From NCBI GenBank assembly GCA_902167325.1, contig LR632930.1:3844001-3908000 (forward strand): DNA of 64,000 bases, given 5' to 3'. Within the stretch, counting starts at the first letter, position 1; the number at the start of each line of letters is the position of its first letter. Position numbers and translations under genes: made by a program. This DNA is from Chitinophaga pinensis. GTDB lineage: Bacteria; Bacteroidota; Bacteroidia; Chitinophagales; Chitinophagaceae. Positions 40,901-47,576 of this stretch are shown in pieces. The notes under the pieces were generated by a model that worked only from the letters and a program-made list of their open reading frames with translations, did no database searches and was not told the DNA's origin.

Positions 40901-43674
40901 CAGGACCCGCATCCGGAACGGGGAACAACATCGCCCTGCAGGCTAACATCCCCGCAGGAGCAGTGAACGTGGTATTACTGACGGTAGACGGAACAGTGGC
41001 TGCGAATGCAACGGGCACTATTGTTAATACTGCCACAGCCACACCTGCTGAGCCTGGTATACCTGCAGAAAATGCTACTGCCACCACGCAGGTGAACACA
41101 ATGGCGAAACTGACAATATCGAAAACCGGCCCGGCAGAAATGGAGCGGGGCAGCAGCATTTCTTATGTCGTAAATATTTCCAATACAGGACCCAGCGATG
41201 CTGTAATCGTAATGATGACCGATACCATTTCAAATGTGCTGGAGAATGTGTCCTGGAGAGTATTGGGCAGGAATGGCGCAACGATCATCAGTGGCGCATC
41301 AGGCACCGGGAATATTATAGCAGTTACGGCAAGTTTGCCGGCTGCCGATACCGCATCATTCAGCGTAATAATTGCAGGCACCGTAAGGGCAGATGTGCCA
41401 GACGGGAATGTGTTGAATACTGCCTTTGTTCAGCAGCCCGGGCAGCCGAAGATGCCTTCGAATACAGTTGTAAGCACACTTACTGCACTCACGGATGTTG
41501 CCATCCATAAAACCGGCATACACGAAGTTTATGTGGGCAGTCCGGTTACTTACACACTGGAGATTACCAATAACGGCCCGTCTGCCGCCAATGGCACTAT
41601 CGTACATGATACAGTACCTGCAGGTATGACGGCTCCTGTGCCCACCGTGATGTCTGTGAGTGGTGGTGCAGCGGGCGTCATCACCAGCGTGAATGGCAAT
41701 GCCGTGCTGGCAACCATCGGCACCCTGCCTCCGGGCGGGAAAGTGATACTGCGTATCGTTGCCACCGGTACATCACCGGGTACGTGGAGCAATACAGGGC
41801 TTGTTTATACACCCTCCGGCATCCCTGACAGCGACAGTTCCAATAATAACAGTACCGTTATCACGTCTATACTCGCGAAGAGCAGGCTGAACATCGATAA
41901 ATCCATTGATCCGCCAGCAGGACCATACTATCCGGGACAAACACTGACGTATACACTCGCTGCGGGAAATGAAGGCAGTCGTGGTGTGAACCCGGTAAAG
42001 ATAACGGACACACTCCCTGCGGCAACGCTCATCACCGATCCGGTGTATAATGCTCCGCCAACAGGTACCGTAACATTCGATCCTGCAACCCGTGTGCTGG
42101 TTTGGAATGTAGGCCTGCTCGATCCGTTTGAAGCGGTGAGCTGGAGCTATCAGGTAACCCTGAAGGATACCGGAACCGTTCGCAATGCAGCATCTATCGG
42201 TGGCCCGCCGGATGTATCCACACCAGATACTTCTACCGTCATCATCGTAACCGATCCGCAAACTGATCTCCGTATTGTGAAATCAGGAACTGCCCGTGCA
42301 TACGTGGGAGGGGTTGTAACATACAGACTGGAAATATCCAACGATGGTCCTGCTCCGGCAGATGGCGCATCCGTGAATGATACTCTGCCAGCCGGATTAA
42401 CGCAGATAGCCGTGCGCGTAGTGTCAACTGCCGGTGGTGCCGGTAGTGTGCAGGCATCCGTAGCCGGACAAATAGTAACCGCAGTAGCAGGGGTACTCCC
42501 GAATGGCGGTTCCACTATACTGGAAATCACCGCCATTGCCCCTGAACAACCTGTGAATGTGGTGAATATGGCATGGGTACAAACCCCGGCCGGACTGAAA
42601 GACAGCGACAGCGCCAATAACCGCAGCTCAATCACCACAGCAATTGTTGCGAAGAACAGGCTGGAACTTGCCAAGTCAGTAAGCCCGGGAACAGGGCCGT
42701 ATTATTCAGGCCAGACACTGACCTATACATTACGTGCCACCAATACCGGTATGGCGGCAGTAAGCCCCGTAACGGTCGTAGATACGATCCCTGCAGCCAA
42801 CCTGGTTACCGATCCGGTGTTCAATGCACCGCCGCAGGGTACTGCTTCCTTCGATCCTGTAACCAGGTTGCTTACCTGGAACGCAGGCCAGCTGGATGCA
42901 GGACAATCTGTGAACTGGACTTATCAGGTAACCCTGAAAGATACCGGTACGATACGGAATGCGGCCAGCATTGGCGGTCCGCCGGATATTTCAACGCCAG
43001 ACACTTCCGTTGTAATCGTGGAAGCGAAACGGTACGCCAATTTGAAAGTGATGAAAGAAGTGCAGGCGCCGCAACCACTCAGTGTAGGCAACATCCTGCG
43101 GTTCACCATCACCGCAACAAACCAGGGTCCTGACAGGGGCACACAAATCGAAGTGAGGGATACACTGGCTAGTATGTTGAGTGCCCCGATAGACATCACG
43201 GCAAGTAATGGGCAGATCAGCTTCCGGGAGAACGGAAGAGTCATCATCTGGTTGATACCCGACATGCCAAACGGTGCTGCCGAAACCGCTACCTTCACTG
43301 CCAAACTCATCGACGGTGCACCTGTCATCAACAGTGTGAGCATCCGTGGTAAGGAGATAGATATCGACCTGAGCGATAACCGCTTTACCATTGCGCAGAT
43401 ACCGGTTACGGGAGACGATATTTTCATTCCCAACACCATCACCCCCAATGGAGACGGGCGTAACGATAACTTCAGGATACCGGGTATCAGCAAGTACCCC
43501 GGCTCTCACCTGACCGTTTATAACCGGTGGGGTAACCTGGTGTACCAAAACAAGAATTATGATAATACCTGGGATGGTAACGGGCTTCGTGAGGGCGTAT
43601 ACTACTACATCCTCGAACTCAATACACCTCAGGGATTCCGCGTTCTGAAGGGCTGGATCGAATTACTGCGATAG
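31945..43674 (+). CDS. giant DUF11-repeat surface adhesin with T9SS type B sorting domain
   Basis: A 3,909-residue exported protein. The start ATG 31945 is followed by a long signal region (hydrophobic WLLIPLLCIFAG, to about 47). The N-terminal part (50-255) has a carbohydrate-binding-like fold pattern (FKETFG, LALDDIAF). Ig/PKD-like domains follow (255-714), then 24 DUF11-type beta domains of about 130 residues (715-3822), each opening like IxKTGPxxxxAGxxIxYTIxVxNxGPS. The last 86 residues are the gliding-type C-terminal domain: IPNTITPNGDGRND, VYNRWGNLVY, WDGNGLREGVYYY. This marks export by type IX secretion and surface attachment, as for SprB-like adhesins. No PorP/SprF gene is adjacent. 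A terminator follows. Confidence 0.93.
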   Translation: MARILCPQYFNLPILAQLPGVSLFARWLLIPLLCIFAGTGSTNGQSCTGSLGDPVFKETFGEAPTTSKPTLGGALPAGLTTYTYYSPGVGGRPTGPYPGQYTISNTTRGYNNIYFVDRPDHTTGTFKGYCMVVDAQAAPGKFYERTITGLCAGTTFEFSAWMMNINPQNGVSRPSLRFDLMDANNPNGAPITSVSTGEVAYTAPGTWVRLAGLFQMPSTTSSVILRIFSNTPNSNGNDLALDDIAFAACGPPITFTQAAGIVCAGSGTGLDVSLPAGSYSSYFFQLQRRPLGTTDWDNITGVVSNGVSNQYTFPITNARAGFEYRVLAAGGEAEMSNANCRVVSAPIELKVVDYSVSITGNSPVCYNTAGTLTANIIPRPGTGTPATGYIYTWETSTTGTGGWTTVAGQTGATLNTGALTATQYYRVTATLGACQGDGVSSVFQLSVEPELTASLEPLEAICQGTTAARLFFGISSGKIDRYSITSTDMPGFVPVSLAAFSSGIIPVTIPANVPAGTYNFAITFNASGVNCNTPAYPFTLTVDATPSPAIAGPDQALCAVTSTTLAATAPVAGTGTWSQVSGPSTAAFSDVNSPSATVSGLVAGTYTLRWTVSNGRCASVSDDVEITINNAPSVANAGPDYIQYNSGNFLFIGNIPAVGTGEWSVASGPAVISNPNNPLTSASIPPNTSATLVWTITNANCPPSRDTMVIQYISQADIQIEKTVEESGPYIAGQDFTYRIVVRNAGPSDNPAVLIRDNLPAAFVPSSIQATATGGAVILNNQSAGRQISVNASIPEGSSMVVILAVGKIDPSFEGDLTNTATATSQDIPDPDGAASTITVPVARRPFFVSSKRAPSTVVAGAELTFVIRNGNTGLGNAVNAVFTDNISAKMSNVRWEAFATGGVNIVSGATGTGNAISITANYPAGDTGHLFVTVTGTVVSGATGTIENTATVTPAETTVPPSASNNTSTLIISTPGVLIDKAGPPNHEATAGGPITYTITVLNNGPSDAVNTVITDNIPVSISQVQWSAIALGTATITTGATGTGNSIRLTGNFPAGSSNRVVISVSGMVSPDFAGTIVNTAVAAPSEPGVPPVTDSESVVVTKNVDLSIVKAGPATATAGEQISYTITVSNNGISNSVNSLIRDVISASLTNASWTATVDQGTAVITDGASGTGSLVQVTANMNAGSTIRVVVNATILSGVTGSIFNTSTVTPSEPGTSPVTSDQVETVVASSAALTIGKTGPDAAQAGSNITYVITVGNNGPSNARNLTITDLVPASIQETSWLAIAFGNATINGNASGTDNNILLNGSIAAGKDNLIRIAVSGRIDPGYSGTLSNTAIVTPSEAGSTGDTAVKNTIVTRTPALAITKSAVDSVLAGDSIAYSITVTNISTANAANIQITDIVPPEITGVRWNAAPVGLATISSGATGTGNNVAITANIPAGNVHRIVIRITGKTNPAVNGQIVNTATATPSEPGTTAVSDTETVVIRKIPALGIHKNGPAKLSAGEQIVYTIIVNNTSSSNADNVAIADLIPVPVTNVSWTTATQGSASVVGGAAGTGNSLAVTANIPGGGASNAVIITVKGTIDPLYTGTFTNSATATPTEPEAAAVTSEVVTTTVTRVASVRIRKSGPSVAAAGEGVNYTLIITNSGPSTAEDVLITDAVPVVLTNVTWSSAASGGAVISAGATGTGNNLTVKATIPASTGSVTININGLIRPDAVVDTIRNFATTVSDEAPGQPVRSDTVVTLLQKVPGVLISKTAPSEGFAGETIVYRVRIANTGPSNGRGIVISDTIPATIINPTWTSTVSGNAQLTDGATGTGNILFAVADMAAGSGNEVIFTIMGTIADNFAGNVVNTAFADPAEPNTPPVKSTITTTVSRIANIQIEKTGPAVTEAGTPGQYILRITNDGPGRADNVTIKDDLPVQILGAAWTAAAAGGAVINGPVSGTGNVLTTASLPPDPNAEVVITIDGVLDPSFGGSTFTNTGIALNDPAISPVGDTSSVTTLVNRVANLRVVKAGPANIGAGEPIEYVIRVQNAGPTNVLGAVFQDIVPASILNVTWTTRSLGNVANVTPASGATGNILLTADLPADSVSILEITVRGIVSPAVVNGTSIANTATINLPPGSNATDPNPADNSSTVTTIIDNDPVIRIAKTGPALVDVGDTIRYRVVISNGGAGNITNAQIIDNVPPEITVTGWNATGTGTATVTGAASGNTNNIVTTADIPVGNNTIVITINGIVTEAAGNTIINTASVTAGSHKESSVTTSVNRSTDISIVKSGPQARNAGEPVSYTLIVRNNGKVSSDDLLIADQIPASITNVTWSAQAFGNASVLDSVRIDSSGNLISLPAKIAGGKANNYILIQVHGIISPTAGGTVITNTANVAVNDVDDYNPANNASVVITGIGQLTGVLVRKTGPSTALAGNDIAYDIVVLNQGPSDAMDVAISDLVPPEIEHVEWVVSVTGGASITGPFNGTGNNVATTANIPGGRGNLVVLSINGKINSDFSGTLKNTAVVSGPDVPAIADSAITDVGKQVTLKIRKDGPARVLAGDQMQYILTVNNAGPANARGAVISDTIDNRLNNISWTATAANGATIATGATGSGPTIRVEGDLPAVAGAAITVIVTGTVNEDASGTITNTASVLGSEPGDVPVVSPPVTTVIVRESNLTIDKTGPSNLFAGESVSYTLRAGNAGPASSKGVAITDAVPASIGHVTWQVTGTTGGAVVLTGQTGTGNNVLVTADMPAGSSLLITVTGKTDSSFAGNLRNTAIITPSEAGNDPDTSTVETNVTLQPNVQITKSGPATVVAGAPITWTVTATNAGPSLAKDALISDDIPASILNISWSAAVTGNAWLTGPASGTGTPVNLTAGIPPGSAHSVILTIVGRVAPDHRDSIFNTAIIRPVEPGATPDTATSATEVTAQPKLLVEKNGPATAVAGQAIRYNIRIANQGQSDAINTQITDMVPAPITNVQWAATTLGSATITGPASGTGNNIALQANIPAGAVNVVLLTVDGTVAANATGTIVNTATATPAEPGIPAENATATTQVNTMAKLTISKTGPAEMERGSSISYVVNISNTGPSDAVIVMMTDTISNVLENVSWRVLGRNGATIISGASGTGNIIAVTASLPAADTASFSVIIAGTVRADVPDGNVLNTAFVQQPGQPKMPSNTVVSTLTALTDVAIHKTGIHEVYVGSPVTYTLEITNNGPSAANGTIVHDTVPAGMTAPVPTVMSVSGGAAGVITSVNGNAVLATIGTLPPGGKVILRIVATGTSPGTWSNTGLVYTPSGIPDSDSSNNNSTVITSILAKSRLNIDKSIDPPAGPYYPGQTLTYTLAAGNEGSRGVNPVKITDTLPAATLITDPVYNAPPTGTVTFDPATRVLVWNVGLLDPFEAVSWSYQVTLKDTGTVRNAASIGGPPDVSTPDTSTVIIVTDPQTDLRIVKSGTARAYVGGVVTYRLEISNDGPAPADGASVNDTLPAGLTQIAVRVVSTAGGAGSVQASVAGQIVTAVAGVLPNGGSTILEITAIAPEQPVNVVNMAWVQTPAGLKDSDSANNRSSITTAIVAKNRLELAKSVSPGTGPYYSGQTLTYTLRATNTGMAAVSPVTVVDTIPAANLVTDPVFNAPPQGTASFDPVTRLLTWNAGQLDAGQSVNWTYQVTLKDTGTIRNAASIGGPPDISTPDTSVVIVEAKRYANLKVMKEVQAPQPLSVGNILRFTITATNQGPDRGTQIEVRDTLASMLSAPIDITASNGQISFRENGRVIIWLIPDMPNGAAETATFTAKLIDGAPVINSVSIRGKEIDIDLSDNRFTIAQIPVTGDDIFIPNTITPNGDGRNDNFRIPGISKYPGSHLTVYNRWGNLVYQNKNYDNTWDGNGLREGVYYYILELNTPQGFRVLKGWIELLR
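34087..43410 (+). repeat. 24 tandem DUF11-coding repeats, last four as a duplicated pair
   Basis: Twenty-four units of about 390 bp code for DUF11 domains. Most have drifted, but 41491-42261 (units 20-21) and 42262-43035 (units 22-23) are 771 and 774 bp long and clearly similar throughout. Both second halves share GPYY-GQTLTYTL, VTLKDTGT and RNAASIGGPPD-STPDTS. This points to later duplication of a two-domain block. Confidence 0.85.
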
Positions 43675-43693
43675 GCTCAACTTTTCATCTTTG

Positions 43694-43721
43694 AAAAACC
43701 CGTGGGAAACTGCGGGTTTTT
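43694..43721 (+). terminator. intrinsic terminator after the adhesin gene
   Basis: A 9-bp stem (AAAAACCCG / CGGGTTTTT) with a 10-nt loop, 20 bp after the stop codon. Confidence 0.85.
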
Positions 43722-43745
43722 CTTATTTTGGGTAAAATTCTCTTT

Positions 43746-44480
43746 ATGAGATCCCTTTACCTTTTTAGCTGCATACTCCTCCTTGCCTCCCAGGCTTTTG
43801 CACAAAAAATGGAATATCTCCGTAAATCGGAGACTTTTAAGAAAAGCGGGAAACAACCTGATTTTTATTATTGGTCCGCACCGGACGATACTGCCGGACT
43901 CACCTACGTGGCAACACTGCAGGCACGTGGCACCGCTATGAATGGCGGCAAAACGCTGTATGAGCTATGGATGGGCTGCTTTATGAAAAGCCGGAAAACA
44001 GGCGCCAATGCATTCATGCTGCAGTCTTTCACGGATACTGATTCCACACAGCCGGTACTTGTACTGGATTTATATTACGCATCTGAAGAAGCCGCGGGGA
44101 GAAATGAAGCGCGAAAAGAGCGGAATGTAGTGTATCTCTTCGGAAACAAAGGGAAACCCATGCCGGTGAAGGTTAACGGGGAAGAAAAGGATATTCCTGC
44201 CAACGCCTGGCTGCGATACGAAACATCCCCAGACAGTGAATTAAAACTCGCAAAAGGCGGAGCTGCCGGTGCGCATATGACAATCACGGGGAAAGAAGAC
44301 CAGCCGGCCACGTATTACTCCGTTTCGGGGTTCGGGCTGGGAGGGATGGTGCCGCCACCCGGAACAGTGGGGCTGAGTTTCAATACCGGTAGAATTACCG
44401 AAATGCCTCCGGACTTTGGAGGACTGCTGCTGGAAGTACTTAAAAAATCAACTGTGCCGGAGCATACCACCGGTAAATAA
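43746..44480 (+). CDS. uncharacterised exported protein
   Basis: A 244-residue protein starting at the ATG of MRSLYLFSC, which gives a proper signal peptide (cleavage near QAFAQ); an in-frame start at 43728 lies too close to the preceding terminator. The mature part is mixed alpha/beta (YYWSAPDDTAGLTYVATLQ, ARNEARKERNVVYLFGN, NTGRITEMPPDFGGLL). No family is recognised. It is a single-gene unit between two terminators. Confidence 0.65.
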   Translation: MRSLYLFSCILLLASQAFAQKMEYLRKSETFKKSGKQPDFYYWSAPDDTAGLTYVATLQARGTAMNGGKTLYELWMGCFMKSRKTGANAFMLQSFTDTDSTQPVLVLDLYYASEEAAGRNEARKERNVVYLFGNKGKPMPVKVNGEEKDIPANAWLRYETSPDSELKLAKGGAAGAHMTITGKEDQPATYYSVSGFGLGGMVPPPGTVGLSFNTGRITEMPPDFGGLLLEVLKKSTVPEHTTGK

Positions 44481-44501
44481 AAGTTTGGATAAATAATGCT
44501 G

Positions 44502-44533
44502 AAGCGCTCCGGTCCTTTCCGGAGCGCTTTTTT
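44502..44533 (+). terminator. intrinsic terminator
   Basis: A perfect 11-bp stem (AAGCGCTCCGG / CCGGAGCGCTT), 6-nt loop and T-run, 21 bp after the stop of the exported protein gene. Confidence 0.9.
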
Positions 44534-44601
44534 ATGCCCGGAATGGTTTGATGGGGGAAGGCCCAGCAGAATTGCGGTGGTGGAGCAATAGCTTTACCGG
44601 A

Positions 44602-44841
44602 TTATTTTTTACCGTCATCGTACCGGAGCAGAATGTCTGCAGGAATAAGGGTAGGCGGTTGAAAATGTTGAATGACGAACTGGTTCTTGCCGGAATTGAC
44701 TATCTCACGTTGAAGATGCGGGAGGAAGATCGTTTCCGGGCCATTGATGCTGATGGAGATGTGTGTAATGTCATCTTCGGTTAAGCTGTTGATGAAATTT
44801 TGGAGGGCGATTTGTATTGTCTCAGCAGGGGTTTGATCCAT
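44602..44841 (-). CDS. small uncharacterised protein
   Basis: A 79-residue soluble protein (MDQTPAETIQIALQ at the start, ITHISISINGPETIFLP in the middle). It has the pattern helix, strand, helix, strand. It was preferred over an overlapping plus-strand ORF (44548-44784) because of its balanced composition and standard ATG. No family is recognised. It is divergent from the XRE regulator, a common regulator-target layout. Confidence 0.5.
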   Translation of the reverse strand: MDQTPAETIQIALQNFINSLTEDDITHISISINGPETIFLPHLQREIVNSGKNQFVIQHFQPPTLIPADILLRYDDGKK

Positions 44842-45027
44842 TTAAATGTTTTTAGTGATCGGGGGCGCCTCAAAAAAAAGTAGCGCAGAACTAAATTGTC
44901 GTCGGTAGCCTGTCGAAGGGCAGAAGCAGGGTTTAAGTTTCGACATTTAAAGCAAGATAAGTGAAAAAATACACGATGCATCACATACGAGGTCAATATA
45001 TTTTGCACTTTTCTTCAATTTGGCCGG

Positions 45028-45255
45028 ATGGATGAAATCCGGGATGTAAAATTGCTGAAAGCCCTGGGCGCGCGGTTCAAAGAACTACGTGAACAAACCG
45101 GTATGAGCAACCGCGAATTCGCGGATTACGCCGGTATTGGCCATGCCCAGATCCACCGGATCGATACAGGGCAGGTCAATGTATCTATCAGTACCCTGAG
45201 TGCTATCGTTAAAGTGCTTGGTATATCCCTTAGTGATCTGTTGCGGGATCTGTAA
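45028..45255 (+). CDS. XRE-family helix-turn-helix regulator
   Basis: A 75-residue Cro/C1-type DNA-binding protein consisting only of the HTH domain: LGARFKELREQTGMSNREFADYAGIGHAQIHRIDTGQVNVSISTLSAIVKVLGISLSDLL. It probably binds as a dimer. AT-rich sequence with TATATTTTG just upstream (near 44997) resembles a -7 box with one extra base. Target unknown; the divergent 79-residue gene is a candidate. Confidence 0.88.
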   Translation: MDEIRDVKLLKALGARFKELREQTGMSNREFADYAGIGHAQIHRIDTGQVNVSISTLSAIVKVLGISLSDLLRDL

Positions 45256-45260
45256 AGAAA

Positions 45261-45289
45261 AACCGGCTACATCAGAGATGCAGCCGGTT
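45261..45289. terminator. bidirectional terminator between xre and the M20 gene
   Basis: A 13-bp stem with one mismatch (45261-45273 with 45277-45289, core AACCGGCT/AGCCGGTT) between convergent genes. Confidence 0.7.
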
Positions 45290-45314
45290 GAAGTATGTTT
45301 CATGCAGCAGTAAA

Positions 45315-46505
45315 TCAGGATGCACCTAACGAGCGGAGTGCCAGCCATGCCATTAACCCGGCGCCAATCTCAAGACATTGCTCGTCTGCATCGAATGTAG
45401 CAGTATGTAACCCTGAAGTGATGCCACGTGCATCATTACGTACGCCCAGCCTGTAGAAGCAGGCATCAGCCTGTTGAGAATACGATGCAAAGTCTTCTGC
45501 CGCCATCCAGATAGGAAGGTCTACCACATTTTCTGCCCCCATATATTCTTCCATTTGCGCACGCACTTCCGCGGTAAGCGCTTCGTGATTCATCAGTACA
45601 GGATATCCTACACGAATGTTCACTTCACAGCTGCCACCCATTCCTTCGGCAATCGAGTTTGCCATTTTGCGGATACGCTCATGCGCATCGAAGCGCCATG
45701 TTTCGTCCAGTGTACGGAATGTACCGTCAATGATCACTTTATCAGGGATCACATTGTGGGCTCCGTCTGCTATCACTTTTCCGAAGGAGAGGACCGATGG
45801 CATGGTGGGGTCGGCATTGCGGCTCACGATCTGCTGGAATGCGATGATCATGTGGCTGGCAATGATGACAGGATCGGTTGTAGTATGGGGCATGGCGCCG
45901 TGGCCACCTTTCCCGTATACTTCGATGTAGATCTCATCCGCACTGGCCATATACCTTCCCGGCCGTATACCGATCTTGCCTACCGGCAATTCCGGCATCA
46001 CATGCTGCCCCAGTATACGGGCAGGGGCCGGGTTCTGCAGTACCCCTTCAGCAATCATCAGACTGGCGCCACCCGGAATACATTCTTCTCCCGGCTGAAA
46101 TATGAATTTTACTGTTCCGGAGAAAGTGTACCGCAGTTGTAACAATATCTCAACTACACCCAACAGGGAAGTAGTGTGTACGTCGTGACCACAGGCATGC
46201 ATTACACCGGGGTTCTGCGATCTATAGGGCACATCGTTCAGCTCTGTAATGGGCAATGCGTCCATATCGGCACGGAGCGCCACTACCTGGTCTGACGGTC
46301 CTTTAGTGCCTTGCAGGAGTGCCACAAGACCGGTATTAGCCATTTTCTGGTAAGGGATGCCAAGGGCATCCAGCTTGCCGGCTACGAATGCGCAGGTGTT
46401 CTCTTCCACGAACGAGAGTTCCGGGTGTGCATGCAGGTGACGGCGGGTAGCTACGGCCTTGTCCTGTAAACTGCGGGCAATATCCCGGATCTTTTCCTTC
46501 AGCAT
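45315..46505 (-). CDS. M20-family amidohydrolase (N-acyl deacetylase type)
   Basis: A 396-residue zinc-dependent hydrolase of the M20D group (hippurate hydrolase / N-acetyl-amino acid or N-acetyldiaminopimelate deacetylase). Motifs: RRHLHAHPELSF, ALRADMDALPI, the metal ligands in HACGHDVHTT, PGEECIPGGA with the catalytic glutamates, and GKGGHGAMPHTTTDP from the lid domain. It is the last gene of the leftward arm of the LacI-controlled locus, 9 bp after the DHDPS-family gene. It probably removes an acyl group from a pathway intermediate. Confidence 0.9.
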   Translation of the reverse strand: MLKEKIRDIARSLQDKAVATRRHLHAHPELSFVEENTCAFVAGKLDALGIPYQKMANTGLVALLQGTKGPSDQVVALRADMDALPITELNDVPYRSQNPGVMHACGHDVHTTSLLGVVEILLQLRYTFSGTVKFIFQPGEECIPGGASLMIAEGVLQNPAPARILGQHVMPELPVGKIGIRPGRYMASADEIYIEVYGKGGHGAMPHTTTDPVIIASHMIIAFQQIVSRNADPTMPSVLSFGKVIADGAHNVIPDKVIIDGTFRTLDETWRFDAHERIRKMANSIAEGMGGSCEVNIRVGYPVLMNHEALTAEVRAQMEEYMGAENVVDLPIWMAAEDFASYSQQADACFYRLGVRNDARGITSGLHTATFDADEQCLEIGAGLMAWLALRSLGAS

Positions 46506-46514
46506 ATAATGTAA

Positions 46515-47552
46515 TCAGATGTTATCTTTTTCAAGGAAAGCCTGTACAAAAGCATCGTCTGTCAACTCCGGATATTCAGCCATCACACGGGTGATTTCTT
46601 CTGATTGACCGGGTGAGAGTACTTCATGATCGCTGAGGCACCAGGTACCTTCGATAAGCCCCTGCCTTCTCAGTACTTCATGCAGCCCGGCAATGGAACC
46701 TTTGAAGGAGTGGGAGGGGTCGAACAGGGCGGCGTTCATATCCGTAACGGCAATATTAGTGCTAAGAAGGTCAGTATCGTCCGGGTTAGCCCTGATACGG
46801 TCAAAAAGCTGTACCACGTTGCTGGTCCATACCGACCAGTGACCCAGTAACCCTCCGGCGAACCGCTTCTCCACGATTTTTCCATTGACGGGCAGGCGGT
46901 AAACTGTCATCAGATCTGCCACGATGTTGTCATCGTTCCCGGTGTACATCGCTATCTCGTCTCTCCGTTCCGAGTTACAAACGGCCCGGAAAACATCCAG
47001 CGTCTGGTATCGGTTAAACGGTGCGGTTTTGATGGCAAGCAGATTGGGAATATCGGCCAGTTGCCGCCAGCATTCATAACTCAATATACGACCTCCTACA
47101 GAAGGTTGGAGATAAAATCCGAAAACAGGAATTACTTCCGCTACTGCTGCTACGTGTTGCACGAGCTGGTCTTCCGTGTAATCTTTCAGTCCGCCCATGC
47201 TTACCAGTCCGATATGGTAGCCCAGTCCTTTAGCAATATGAGCTTCTTTAACAGCCTGTTCAGTAGGCCCTGCGATTCCGGCAACCTTAATGAATGGGCG
47301 GTCCAGCTTCGCTTTGTTGATTTCTTCTGCAGCAAGGCGCAGCACGCGTTCATACAGGTTGTATTGCGGCCAGCGGATCTCGAATTGGGTGGTGTGTACG
47401 CCCACTGCCACACCACCTGCGCCGGAGGCTATGTAATAACGGGTAAGGCGGCGTTGACGGGCTTCGTCGAGCTGCCTGTCTTCCGTGAGCACCAACGGGT
47501 GAGCGGGGATCACGGTGCCGGTGTAGAGTAGTGATTTGACGGATGCGTCCAT
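46515..47552 (-). CDS. dihydrodipicolinate synthase/N-acetylneuraminate lyase family protein
   Basis: A 345-residue class I aldolase of the DHDPS/NAL superfamily, somewhat longer than the usual 290-310. The Schiff-base lysine is K175 (LLAIKTAPF) and the catalytic tyrosine Y147 (FGFYLQP, for the usual YNxP). The substrate-loop motif GGTGE appears altered (SGAGGVAVGVHTTQ). Family members form or split bonds between pyruvate and an aldehyde, including sialic acids and keto-deoxy sugars. Its place between an epimerase-like gene and an amidohydrolase points to sugar-acid or amino-sugar breakdown, not lysine synthesis. Confidence 0.87.
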   Translation of the reverse strand: MDASVKSLLYTGTVIPAHPLVLTEDRQLDEARQRRLTRYYIASGAGGVAVGVHTTQFEIRWPQYNLYERVLRLAAEEINKAKLDRPFIKVAGIAGPTEQAVKEAHIAKGLGYHIGLVSMGGLKDYTEDQLVQHVAAVAEVIPVFGFYLQPSVGGRILSYECWRQLADIPNLLAIKTAPFNRYQTLDVFRAVCNSERRDEIAMYTGNDDNIVADLMTVYRLPVNGKIVEKRFAGGLLGHWSVWTSNVVQLFDRIRANPDDTDLLSTNIAVTDMNAALFDPSHSFKGSIAGLHEVLRRQGLIEGTWCLSDHEVLSPGQSEEITRVMAEYPELTDDAFVQAFLEKDNI

Positions 47553-47576
47553 ATAGTGAAAGCGGATAATAAGGTG

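Noticed and set aside
34087..43410. Regular repeats that might suggest a CRISPR array or VNTR
   Set aside because: Units are about 390 bp, in frame and diverged; they are protein domains, not CRISPR repeats.
44548..44784. 78-residue plus-strand ORF starting just after the terminator at 44533
   Set aside because: It overlaps the minus-strand 79-residue ORF, which has a more natural composition; only one can be right and neither is strong.
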